Origin: Helicoverpa zea | Taxonomy: Eukaryota; Arthropoda; Insecta; Lepidoptera; Noctuidae | Assembly (NCBI RefSeq): GCF_022581195.2 | Contig: NC_061467.1 | Coordinates: forward strand, 8,122,001-8,186,000 | DNA length: 64,000 nucleotides | Direction: 5' to 3' | Part shown: positions 24,121 to 36,200 of the stretch, piece by piece | Numbering within the stretch: the stretch's first letter is position 1 | How the letters are laid out: the number at the start of each line of letters is the position of its first letter | Made by a program: the position numbers and the translations under genes | The notes under the pieces: model-generated | The model's input: the letters and a program-made list of their open reading frames with translations, nothing else | Databases searched by the model: none | What the model was told of the DNA's origin: nothing

Positions 24121-27100
24121 CACGAGGTCACATTGGAGTATTGTCGCTTGAAGATAATAGAAGTAGTGTATAATAATAATATGTGTTAAGCTTTCAAGGT
24201 ATAAAAACATGTTGAAGTCACTTTGTTTGACCTGGCGAGTGCTTTGACCTCTATGTTTGTAACCTTTGGCTCGAAATAATGTTGGTTCAAAAAGGAACAA
24301 ATAATGTTATTATACAAGTAGGTGATTCACAACAGCACTTGTGTTTTGGGTAATTAAACACGTTTGTTCACTGAAACCCTGGACAGCACGCTAGCATCGA
24401 CATCACTAAAGATATTGTAAAATATTTTGATATGAAGTTTTGCACGTTTTTTTCCCGTTTGTAAAGTGATTTTTTTTATATTATAATTATATACTTGCTT
24501 TTGTGAAATTCATTATCAAAGCATTATCCTAGGGTCACGTCTAACCTCTCTAAGCGAGAGGCTTATCGCTCTGGTTTGCGTCAAGTCCTCGGGTTTTAAG
24601 TTGACGCTAAGCAACACGGATCAAACGAAATAGAAGCGGAATAAAAATGAGAACTTTATTAAAATGTAAAATCTTTAGCATTTCAAAGTAGGATTTTTAT
24701 TCTTTTTACTTTATATATTATTTTTAGACCAGGTTAAACTTAAAACTGTTTAATTTGTCATATTCAAGGGCTTACAAATAAAAGAAAAGTTAGGTATCAT
24801 GGCAGTAAGCTAAACAGTTAAGTACCTAGGGTAGGTATCAAAAATGCAAAGCAATTTTAAAAGCAACCCCAAACCTATTAACAAAAGCATCCGTTGGCAA
24901 TAGTCAAACTGCCAGCCGTCCTAAATTGCATCCAACCTAAAACCCGATTGCTTTAACTGTCACCATTTGCCGGACAAAGGAAATATTAGCAGCGTAACAA
25001 GCCTGCCTCATTTCCCGCGCTAAATTTTCAAGGGTCCCTGATCGATGTTCGTGTAATAATTTGTTCGCGAATCTAGTTTGAAGCCCACTAACGACCATTC
25101 CCAATAATCTATCTATCGATTGTTTTGTTAACTAGAGATAAAAATTTGACGTCACTTGTATAGGGATGATGTTAGAATTCTATCTCTGGTAAGCATAATC
25201 GACGGATGGATACAATATTGGGAAGAGATGTTAGTCCATTATGAGAGGCAAAATTGCAAACCGTTTTGTGTTGACAGCAATGAGTGATGGATAAAAAGAA
25301 ATGTTTTGTTAAGTTGCTGTAATCTTCCTTTGTTTTCATACAAGTTTTGCTGGCTTTTTGCCAGCGTCTGCTTTGTTTAAAAGGCTGTGTATATTAGAAC
25401 GCATGGGTTGGTTCTGCTATTTTGGTATGATTTTTAGCTTGAATTATTTTTAACTCTTTAATCGTGTTCAAATTATTTTTAAATATTTATCTCTATTAAT
25501 TTGTTTCTCATTGGCAGTACAAAACTCACTTTACATACAACCAACTTACGCAACCAATTTTGCCATTTTATCTGCAGTATTATTTGCGTCACTGACAATA
25601 AAATTTCCCCTTTCAATTAGATAACGAAAATAACCTTTATTTTCGCCAAAATTATCATGAACTTCAACATCTGCAAATGAAGGTGCGGCTTCGAATTTGG
25701 ACTAATATTCAACTGTCAGTTATGTAACCTGGCTTGCAATATGCACGTCAAATGCAGCCTCTCTGTGCCATTACATAACAAAACCTTGCTACCCTACACT
25801 CCGAACTTACTAATTGAATTTCCAGTAAACTCCAAACAGCGTACTAATAAGTACCGCATCCATTTTAGAATGAGTTAGATGGTTCACGTGCTGTGCTGGT
25901 TATGAAGTTAGAAACAAATGAATTAAGATCAGTTTCGGATTTGATTTTGTATGTACCTATTGTATTGAGAATTTTGAATCTTATGCAGTTTGAATTAGGA
26001 TGATATTTGGTTGGAATTCAGTGGGAGGATTAAACCTGTATTAAGCTTTTACTAAGTATCACACTGAAGACAGTTTATAACATCCCTGTTTTATAAATAA
26101 GGCTATGATTCACCACAGCACTAACCAAATCAGTAAAAATCTCAAACACTACTAAATATTTACTAAGTTATCTATTTGAAGCCATAATAAAGCAAAACGT
26201 GACATAAAAGAAATAGTAATAGTCACTTCCGCGCTGGCATTCTTAGCAATCCATTTTTCTCAATTGACTCAGCAGCTTGTGTTGCAAAGAAATCTCCTCT
26301 ATTTATTTCCCTTCCTTATAAAATAAATAAAACGTAGTTTGAAGCATCTGTTAAGGAGAAATTGTTACATGACTTCATTTTCCTCGAACGGGAAATCTCC
26401 ATTAATTAGTTAAATTACTTCGTTTCCAAGTTTGCAGTCAAAATACGTGCTCAGTAAAACCGGTTACCCAGAAATTTTAACAGCGCTAATAAAGAATACA
26501 TAATTACATTATTTAATACACTTATAAAAGTAGGTTATTTGCCTAAAATTCCTTCGTTCCGTACATTGTTGAATAAGTTATTGGCGGAAATATAACTTTA
26601 ATGATCTGTATCAAGGCGTCTTTTGTTACGATTGCAATTCAACATTAGAGATTCGTGGGCCCCTTTCTTTAAATAAATGCACGATTTGTTCGCTGTAATT
26701 GGGTGATTAAAATTATGAGTTATTGTAATTTGTTAAAATTATAGCCGTAATTAAAAGAAAACAATAAACGACGGGAATTTTAATGGTAAAGGGTTTTGTA
26801 GTACCTCCGACTGAAGTAATGTCGCTGGGGAGATTGTTGCGCCTGCCGCAACTTTTACCCACAAAGGAAAGGGAATAGTAAATTCTAGGTTTTGTGTAAA
26901 AAAGGTGAACTTTAGAACTTTATTTATTTAATTACAGAATTTTCGAAATCTTTTACCTATGAAGTGTGACGATATTTAATCACTATTTGCTTCGATCAAT
27001 TCAAGAGGGACATTGTGACACTGCAGTACCTCGTTTCTAAAGTTATCAGCGTTTTTTCAAATCTGTCTGACGTTCTTCGACGTGGCATTTTAATAACGAC

Positions 27101-27159
27101 TGCTATTGAGTAGTTTTTGGGAACTTTACGTGCCCTTGAGAAAGTTTCAAACCCAAAAA
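24121..27159. other. Gene-poor AT-rich stretch
   Basis: No supported gene or repeat boundary in about 3 kb. It may be intronic to the gene that ends at 31295 if that gene's upstream exons lie to the left. Confidence 0.35.
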
Positions 27160-27232
27160 GCGATTTTGGTCCGACCTAGAAATCGAACCCGGGACCCCCT
27201 AGCACGGCAGTCACGCTTGTAACCTCTACAAC
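27160..27232 (-). mobile_element. tRNA-like SINE head fragment
   Basis: In reverse complement it reads 'gcgtgactgccgtgctaggg' then a B box GGTTCGATTTC. The body expected of a SINE is not clear and the acceptor stem does not pair, so it is a degraded tRNA-derived repeat and not a tRNA gene. Confidence 0.45.
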
Positions 27233-27404
27233 CAAACTTATTTAATCAAACACAACTATTCTAACTTCACACGGTTATTTAAAAACTTCAAAGGTTAAGT
27301 TTATACATTTATATAACAGAAATAAAACGCGATAAAGCCAGTTCAGTCATCCTTCGTTGTAAATAAAGTCAGGTAAACGTTGCCTAGTGTAAATAAAAAA
27401 CTAA

Positions 27405-27648
27405 ACAAGTGTAGGTCGGAATTACCCAACCAAGGTTCCGTACGTAAATAAGTAGGATCATTTAAATTGCGGTTCAGGAATCTTATCTATTATGGCATTT
27501 TTGTATTCATTATAGAGAAAGAAATATGACAAAACGATCAATAAAATATATTTTGCAATGTGTCCTATCAAGCACTTTCAACAAAGTGATCTAGATCTAG
27601 TGAAGGGTTTTATTTTTTCGACTAAGATATGGAACCCTAAAAAAATAA
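27405..27648 (+). mobile_element. Degraded relic of the 'aagtgcgagtcgg...ggaaccctaaaaa' repeat
   Basis: The left edge reads 'caagtgtaggtcgg' with 'aaggttccgtacgta' shortly after; the right edge is 'gatatggaaccctaaaaaaa'. The inside is shortened compared with the copy at 22448-23027. Confidence 0.5.
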
Positions 27649-27710
27649 ACGAAACCATGCCCCACATTTCTATTGTAACACGCGATGTAGAAGCAAATAA
27701 TAAAAGTTAA

Positions 27711-27745
27711 CTCTGGTTGGTTAACGACCATTTAACCAACCAGAG
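27711..27745. repeat. Perfect 14-bp stem hairpin
   Basis: CTCTGGTTGGTTAA (27711-27724) and its exact reverse complement (27732-27745) are separated by seven bases. This may be a small element end or a protein-binding palindrome. Confidence 0.6.
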
Positions 27746-27890
27746 CCGCCATGTCATATATTCATCAGAAATTCCACAAATATCGATGGACAAAATTGTC
27801 AAACACATACATAAACTTGATGCTCTCGTACCAAAACTTAAATATATTATCTTGTAAACAGTTGTGAAGTTACGTACAAATATTCATAAC

Positions 27891-27995
27891 AATGTCACTC
27901 ACACACGTATGTGCTCAACGCACGACATTCAGTACTCACAGCACCGATAGCACCGACAAAAGCTCGTCGACACACATGCGTGTGTGAGTGACATT
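27891..27995. mobile_element. 105-bp TIR mini-element
   Basis: The ends 'aatgtcactcacacacg' and 'cgtgtgtgagtgacatt' are inverted copies (about 22 bp including one mismatch). The short GC-richer interior is non-coding. Confidence 0.65.
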
Positions 27996-28024
27996 TTTAC
28001 GAACGTTAGTAGATACCTTCATAA

Positions 28025-28250
28025 CTCGAATATTCATCGGCACGAATCTTAAGCGCTTACCTTAACCTGCGCAGGAGTGATTTATTAGCAAAGAACCAAT
28101 CCCGAGTGACGGCTATGACGCGATGCGCTGCGGGCCATTCACCGCTTTAGCCCGCTCCCGCGCCTCACTTTATACCACAAAAGGGAGCCAATAAATAACT
28201 TCTGCGTAGGTGAAGGTCAACGCTCAAGATTCGTGCCGCTGATTACACCT
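28025..28250. mobile_element. ~225-bp MITE with ~50-bp TIRs
   Basis: The left arm contains 'cggcacgaatcttaagcgc', 'ttaccttaacctgcgcag'. The right arm reads, in reverse complement, 'cggcacgaatcttgagcgtt' and 'gaccttcacctacgcag'. The interior is GC-rich and contains 'ccgctcccgcgcctcactt'. There is no coding sequence. This is a cut-and-paste type mini-element family that I have the impression is abundant in moths. Confidence 0.7.
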
Positions 28251-30450
28251 TAAGAGGAAGGCACCAAAAAAAGGGCCAATGGTACCATTGTTGGTTGAAT
28301 GATCTAAGTTCGAAACACCACTGTAAGTTTATAATAATAGTGCTGAAGTCTACATGTTACACGATACGGTTAAGGTAGTCATTCCGTGTTAGAAAAACTG
28401 TTACGAACTTTGAATTAACATTTTAATTATTGTTTTTTAGTGTGAGGAAATAATTATTTAGTTTAACGACTTTTTTAATATAACTTTTCGTAGTTAACAG
28501 ACAGAAAATTTGTTATAAGGAACACGTTGAAGACATTTTTGATTTTAGTTCAAAAACTTTATCTGAATTAGCCTAATGTCAGTGTCTCTAGCAATAGGTA
28601 TATTAAAATGTGGAATTTTCAGACTTAAAGAGGCATAAAAAATAACTTAGTACACACCTCCTTATGGAAATCTTATTTATTTTCATCAGTACCTATTCTG
28701 TATTTTAGCTTTAGTTTAAATATTTGATACCTTCTCCGAAAATTGACGTTAAAATTACAATGTATCATTTTCATGCGTAGGTATCGTCTGTTTCTTAAAA
28801 TACCTACCGTAAAATTAAATACCTAAAACCAGTGTTAAATTGTCTCACAAAGTTTAAATCCACCATTTCTTTATGCAAACACATTTGTCCAAACAAAAGT
28901 TTACGTTCCGAAACTCACAAATCGCGTGTCTTACGATGACAAGCCTCGAGGACTTGGAGATATGTTATGCAAATCTGAACCTTAAGGATAATTAAATTTT
29001 TGATTTGAGTTATTTGAATGTGAAGTGTGTTTTCACTTGGAATTGCGAGTTTCTTGATGTCGCATGTTTGTCATGATGACGTTCCTATATCACGCAACGG
29101 ATAAATATATTTCTTGTTTCTTTGTCTCAAAGGAAATACGTTCCGCCTTCAAGATTCATCGGAGTTCTAAAAAGGAGGTCATAAATAAATAAGTCAGCCG
29201 TAATTCTTTTTACCTACCACTTTCTTTTTTTCTATATACTGTATGCGACAGTTTATAAATGTAATTCCTTATTTAAAATACATAGGATAACAGTATGAAA
29301 GGTCGTTGAACTTGTCTTATCCTAAGAAAACGTCGGTCTAGGATAGTTAAAAGTGGTCGTTTTCAAACATTTATGCGGTCTAGACAGTAAAACATTCTAA
29401 GTTAAATTGAAATTTATGTGAACTGTAAAATTGAATTACGAATATATTTCAATACATTGTTTTACGACTGGTGGTATTTTATTGAGTTCAGACAGATCTT
29501 ATAATTATCTAATCCCATTTAAATCCACATACGCTATACATACAAATAGTCAGCTCAGTAAAAACATAATCAGGTTAATTTATTACACTTAAACAGACAC
29601 TACATTTTTATCACTAAAATAATGAACAATAGCCGTCATTAACTCTCCTACTCATAGAAGGAATATTATAAAATTACTATCTTCATATACATTTGTAGGT
29701 AGGTATATAAAAAAGGACTGACTAACGTTCTCACAAGACATAACAATTGATTTATGAAAATTTATAACCTATCATGAAATAAAAAACTCATACAACTTCA
29801 CCAAATGAACTACCATATAAAAATATATCAACCATTTTAAGCACTTTTCTTAAAAATGTGACCCCTAGAACCGAATATTTCGGTCCCAAATGACATACAG
29901 TATCTGCCAAACTTTGGTAAACTATACCTATACTAAACAACTATATTTTATCAGGGTAACGGTAAGTATTATGCGGGTGAATTCAAAGCTTTCGTTTTAA
30001 AGTTATAGGTACCACAGTTCGTAGGTCTTGTTCCAAACTTGTTATCTGAATTCGATATTCAATGGTTTTAGCCTTTCTCTATGTTTCACCTCTTATCTGT
30101 TTTCAACACTCTTCACACACAATTCACTGTGAATTTGCAATTCTACGGTTTTCTGATCTATAACAATGTTTAATACACTATATGGTTTCACTGTTCATAT
30201 TTTTAAACGTCAAATTACTCTCTTCTTACTCAAAACTGTTGTCACACTTTCAAATTTCACTCAACGGTCCTTTGGAATGCTTTTGAAACACTATTACTTT
30301 CTTTCTAGATGGAATTTCGAATTTTATCACTTGTTTTCTTGTATTTTCTTTTTAGCAATAGAAACTTAGATCACAAAGATGGAATATTTCACTGATGAGA
30401 TTCATTATTATTAATGAGGTTTTTATACATTCTGATGTTTTTCTCTACAG
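28251..30450. other. AT-rich stretch, likely intron of the downstream gene
   Basis: No supported exon. It lies directly upstream of an exon at 30451 that begins after a good acceptor, so at least the right part should be intronic. Confidence 0.4.
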
Positions 30451-31295
30451 CATATGCGATGGTCGCACACACACACACAAAGCTTGGAGTGTGAGGAGCG
30501 ATTATTGGCTCGTTGCAGCCGTCCTCGGGTGAATTCGGCAATCTTCGTATCAGCCGAGCCTGCGGGAGGTTTCCCAGGGTTTGATGCTGGCGAATTTCTG
30601 AGGCGACACGGCTCTCAATCCAAACTTTGTCGCAAAGCCAGGTAATTCAAAGTTTTTCTTGAAAACTTTTCTGAAACTTTCTGCTACTAACTTTTAAGTT
30701 TAAAGAAAGTAGAAACATACCCCCTTACTTATAAAATCTCTAATCACCTTCTAAGCAACATTTTAACTAATCACTACTTAAAGCCTTAAGTAGTGATTAA
30801 ATGTTAGTTAAGACATGCTTAAGCAACTTTTATAAGTAAGAGTTTTCTTAAACAGCCCTTAAGTATTACTTATATTTAATTCACGTCTATAAGTAAGGCT
30901 GTTAAACTTTAATAATAACTTTCTCGTTTGAATGCATGCGGATATAGAGAACTTTTTTAAAATGGAAGAGATGATAGTAGAGATTTTAAAATCACCATCA
31001 ACTATGATCTACTCCGTCAGAAAAAAAATATTTACTAAGAAGCGTATTGTATTATGTACGTGTGTCAACTTACAGATCGGCCGACAACATACCTTTAACA
31101 GCACTGAGTGACTCGTCAGAGCGGCTGTGTAAAGGGAAACACCCCAGAGAGGACACTATCAATGAAGAAGCTAAATCAGATGACAGCGTCAGTGGCAGTG
31201 TCGAGACTGTCAAACATTTCGGTCTACCCATCCTCTCAGTCTCTGGCCCGTCCCCCCCAGATGAAGACTACGACCAGATAGATGAGTATCTGTAG
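30451..31295 (+). CDS. C-terminal two exons of an unidentified multi-exon gene
   Basis: Exon A (30451-30641) follows 'ttctctacag' and ends at a GTAATT donor. Exon B (31076-31295) follows 'caacttacag' and ends in TAG. They join in frame across a split AGA codon to give about 136 residues. Both are far richer in G+C than the flanks and keep an open frame through the junction, as expected of real coding sequence. The product is hydrophilic, rich in Ser, Arg and acidic residues (basic half first, then an acidic tail ending DYDQIDEYL), with no membrane span. That suits the cytoplasmic tail of a larger membrane protein or a disordered tail, but I do not recognise the family. Upstream exons are not identified; the GC-rich patch at 23555-23742 or the micro-exon at 1007-1084 are possible candidates. 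Confidence 0.65.
30724..30903. mobile_element. Hairpin MITE(s) in the last intron of the unidentified gene
   Basis: The segment 30724-30782 ('cttacttataaaa ... taatcactacttaa') pairs with 30786-30840 ('ttaagtagtgattaa ... ttttataagtaag'), giving a nested stem of roughly 55 bp with a very small loop. A second hairpin follows: 30851-30874 pairs with 30888-30903, again with 'ttacttata' at its foot. No coding sequence. Confidence 0.6.
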
Positions 31296-32996
31296 CATTT
31301 CCATACCAGTTTCCAGCTCAAATATGTGCTGGAAAAGGTGAGGCCGCCATGGCCCAGCCCCGCACAAAGTCCCTAAGCTGATGACTAGGATAGCATCGCA
31401 CTGCACTGGACTATAAACTTTTCCCCTTTGTGATAGTGTGTGTTTTTGAATGGCTGGTTCAGTCCTTCAGCGTCACAACGAATTTCAAAGACTTTCCGCT
31501 GAAGTTCTTCTGTGTGTCTTGTTGAGGGACCATAGCTTAGCGTGGTGTGTTTTCATTGATCCTAACATTGATATTTTTGTATTTAATCTCATGTGTCTAT
31601 TGAGTGTTAAGAAATCGCGATTAGACTTTTAATTCACCTTGATAGTTTAAGGACTGCACAATAACTTTACTAATAATAACAGTGCCACTTTTAACTTTAT
31701 TGGAAGTGTCTATATACTTATCGTAAGCAATCTTGTTGTAAGTATTGTCTAAATTATGATGTATAAAATAATAATCTGCAGTGTCTTAGACTTTTTCATT
31801 TAATTTAGTTGCTAGTTCACTGTGAGTGTAATAATATGCATAAAACTTTGTATTGCATGTAGGTATCTAGTGTAATAATGTAGCGGTAGAATCTATGAAA
31901 TGATTTGAAGGTTGAACTTTGGTCCAATGAAATGTATTACCTGCACATGGTGTTTTAGAGAGTAAGATTGTATTGGTAAGGGGATTTGTGTGATGGGAAG
32001 TTACTATAGCAGAGTTATGAATACTTAATATAAATGTGTGTAAAGTATATCATGTATTTAGTCTTTTATATTTTTTAATCCCTCTACTCCGCCCAAGCTT
32101 TCTGTTTCCAAAAATATGATACAAATCTAAGGTATATAGCTCAAAACAAGAATTCTTATTTTCAGACCCATTTTGGATTCGAATCAAAAGCCCGAAATAT
32201 ATTTTTAAAATGTCAATTATATATCTCGACAAAAATGCACCTATTTTGTTAGCTTTAATCCAGATTTCTGTAAATAATTAGGCGTAATGAAGGCACTAAT
32301 AAAAAATCTATAAAATTAGTCTGTATTGTACTTAATTAACTGTTTATTTTCTATATGTATGAATCTGTACTGGTGATTGGGGACCAGAAGGACAGAAAAT
32401 GTCACGGTAGGCCTTAAATCCAAATCACGGAGTTTTTCCAATTCCTATTGAATGAAATATTTGAAATATTAATACCTATTTCAAAGCTAAGACTATATTA
32501 TTCCCTCCACTATTTATAGATTTATCCTTCATCAATTTTTAATAGTAGTGTGTCGCACATATTGTATTAGTAAGTTCATTTTATTTTAATACTCGATGAA
32601 TATGTAAAACTACCATTTCTAAAATATGTCCCTATGAATGCGACTTACTGTATCAATCATATACTCGTATGTAGGTACATCCCATTCTTAGATTTCAATA
32701 TTAATTTCATTACAATAGAAAATCATATCACAAACCCTTCCGACAGACAGTAAATAATAATAATCGTATTTATTAGAAAATAACATAATTATAGTCGTCA
32801 ATTTTAATCCCAAATCGTAGTTCTTACACGTGAATAAAAAGTTTTGATCGATAGATTACGTAGACTATTCTAGAAAACTGTACAGAGCTTAATTTTAATT
32901 TTGTTTCTATGAGTCAATATGTAGGATATCTTAAGGATAACGCATGTTTTATATTCGTAAAAGAATAAATAAATAGAAAATATGGAAAAATCTAGG
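31296..32996 (+). other. Probable long 3' UTR and downstream flank of the unidentified gene
   Basis: AT-rich, without open frames or recognised repeats, following the stop at 31295. AATAAA occurs at 32298-32303 and again near 32963. A Pumilio-type TGTAAATA lies at 32269-32276. The exact poly(A) site cannot be read from sequence. The Copia insertion begins six bases after this segment. Confidence 0.4.
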
Positions 32997-33001
32997 CTTA
33001 T

Positions 33002-33177
33002 TGAAGGGTATGGCCAAAGAAAACAGCTATTGGGATTATCTTATTTTATTCTTGAGAAAGCACACAACACAATTTACACAATGACAAAACGTCCGTCATG
33101 CTAGATAGCCTCACAGAGAACGTTTACATAATCCAACCAAAAAATGGCGCTGCTCGCGTCCTTCGCATTTCGTAACA
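33002..33177 (-). repeat. 3' LTR of the Copia element
   Basis: 176 bp, TG...CA ends, the same as the copy at 37500-37675. In element orientation this is the downstream LTR because the polyprotein runs from right to left. Confidence 0.9.
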
Positions 33178-33232
33178 CCTCCCCTCGAAGTCGTGAGCAG
33201 TGCTAATGTAATATACAATTTTATAATTAAAT

Positions 33233-36200
33233 TCATTCATCAGCAAACATACCTAAATTACGTACACATTCAAGATGCTTTGATCCATCCAAACCTTTGG
33301 TCAACACATCTGCAGGCATTTTATCAGTACTCATATATTTTAGTTCAATCACACCTTGTTCACATTTATCCCGAATGAAATGATGCCGCACATCAATGTG
33401 CTTAGTGCGAGGATGAAAGTTCTTGCTCTGAGCAAGTTTGATGGCACCCTGATTATCGTTAAAAAGTGTCACACACTCACACTGCACGCCAATTCTATTT
33501 AGTATCTCACGCAAATACATCGCTTCTTTCGTGCATTCTGATATAGCCAAATATTCTGCTTCGGTACTAGACAAAGCAATAGTTCGTTGCTTCCTCGCTT
33601 CCCAGCTAACTGGAGCGCCTGCAAGAATAAAGGCAAAACCTGAATAAGACCTACGATCAACTGTGTTTCCTGCCCAGTCTGAATCTACTACACCAAACAG
33701 AGGCAAGCCTGTTCTTTCATAAACAAGTCCATAATTTGACGTACCTTTCAAATATCTCAATACACGCTTAGCAGCCTTCCAATGCGCAATATCATAGTTT
33801 GTATTAAATTGACTTAAATAATTAACAGCGTATGCAACGTCTGGCCTCGTTGACACTGCTAAATGCATTAAAGCTCCTATCAAATTCTGATAAGGATAAT
33901 CTCTCATAACATCATTATTAATACACTCAGGCTTCTCCAATCTCACATTCACATCTATAGGCGTAATTGCAGCTTTACACTCACTCATACCAAAGCGTTC
34001 TAACACTTTATCAATATAAGATTTTTGATTTAAATACACTCTACTTTCATCATCACGGCTAAACTCAATACCTAAACAACTAGATATCTTACCCATATCT
34101 TTCATCTCAAATTCACTTCCTAACTGGTTCTTTACATGTTCCATCCATGCATTATCGTTAGTTGCTAAAATCATATCATCGACATATATACCAATTATCA
34201 TTATTCGTTCACCCTTACGTGCAACAAATACACAAGGTTCTTGTGGCAAAGATTCAAAACCAATATCAATAAAAAATCCCGATAACCTTTTATACCATTG
34301 TAAACCAGACTGTCGCAAGCCATACAAAGATTTCTTTAGCAAACACACACTATCCTCACATTCATGAATCATTTCATACCAACGTTTAGCCGTCTGTAGT
34401 ATATCTGTGTCTGTTACTATATTCTTCTGTGAACCAATCTCTTCTTTGGCAATAATTCTCTTTAGAGTGTTGCTTAACTCTTCTGGAATCTCCATATATA
34501 CCTCCTCATCTAGGTAACCGTTTAGGTATGCTGTGACTACATCCATTTGATGGATTTTCAAACCCATTTCAGCTGCCAAAGCAGCTATAATTCTTATTGA
34601 TGAGGATCTCACAACGGGCGAAGAAATCTCATGGAAATCCTCCCCTGGCCGTTGTGAGCATCCTTTTGCGACAAGGCGCACCTTCTTTCCAGTACTCTTG
34701 GTGGTAAAAACAAATCTGCTACCGATTACCTTGCGTTGTTTCGGTCTTTTTACAATTTCCCAGGTTTTATTTTTGATTTGGGACAAATATTCGTTTTCCA
34801 TGGCAGATCTCCACAAATGCACATCACTTCCTTTTTGTATATCTTTCCACGTTACTTGTTCTACTGTTGCTATTCCAGCACTCAACCATTCATCTGATTC
34901 CTTATCCGTCTCCCCTACTGTATGGTATTCTTTCCGTGGTCTACCCGCTTGACCAGTACGTATCATGCGAGGTCTTCCTCTTCCTCTTTTAGGTTCTATT
35001 AAGTGTTCCCATGATATAGTAGACTTTACCGAACGTGGTGGATTTTTATCGTCATCTTCTTCAGATTCATCACTTTTATTATATGAACTTCCTGGAGTAG
35101 CATCATTTTTCCTATTTTCAAATGTTTCCTTCCTTTTATTGTTCGTATTCAATTCTATTTGCACTTCTTCTTCATCAATACCTTCTTCTTCGTCAAGGAT
35201 TTCTTTGTATTCATGTCTGAATGCTGTCTCATTCATGAATTTCACATCTCTAGTTATAATAATTTTCTTGGTTGTAGGATCATGTATCCTATATGCTTTG
35301 GACTGTATGTCATAGCCCACAAATATTCCTAGCTTCGAACGTGAGTCAAACTTTCCTTTAGGTTTTCCCTTTTCTTTATAATATACCTTCGAACCGAACA
35401 CGTGCATGTATATTACCGTAGGTTTCTTGCCTTTCCATAGTGTAAACGGTATCTCACCATTTAAGGCTGTGGTTGGGCATCTATTTCTTATGTAATTGGC
35501 GGTATTTATAGCTTCAGCCCAAAATGTGGGAGGGCTTCCAGCTTGTCGCATCATGCACCGTGCCATTTCAACCAATGTCCTATTCTTTCTTTCGGCTACA
35601 CCATTCTGTTGAGGTGTATATGGTGCCGTCAACCTTCTCCTTATGCCAGCATTCTGTAAATAGTCATTAAATTCATTATTCACATACTCCTTACCATTGT
35701 CGGACTGAAGGTTTTTTATTTTCTTCCCTGTTAAGTTCTCAGCATAGGCTTTATAAATTTTAAACACGCTAAATACATCACTCTTATTCGCAATGAAATA
35801 AACTTCGCACCATCTCGACTTATCGTCAATAAATGTGACAAAATATCTTTTACCGCTGTATGATTTATGATTCATAGGGCCACAAACATCACTATGAACT
35901 ATTTCTAGTAGTTCTGTGGTACTGCTTTCTCTTTTCTTAGGAAAAGGTGTGCAAGTTTGCTTCTCGCTAATACAAACCTCACATTGAGATAACTTTTCGC
36001 CATCCTTAAATGTTATTCCATGTACTAACCCATTGTTTACCATACTTTTAAGGTCTCGTTCATTTAGGTGCCCGAGCCTTTGATGCCACATGTCCATTGA
36101 ATTATTCACGGTTTCAATATTACACACATAATTATCACTCATCCGAACATGATACAGATTTCCTATTCTATCTGCACGCATATGAATTTTGTTATTTTCG

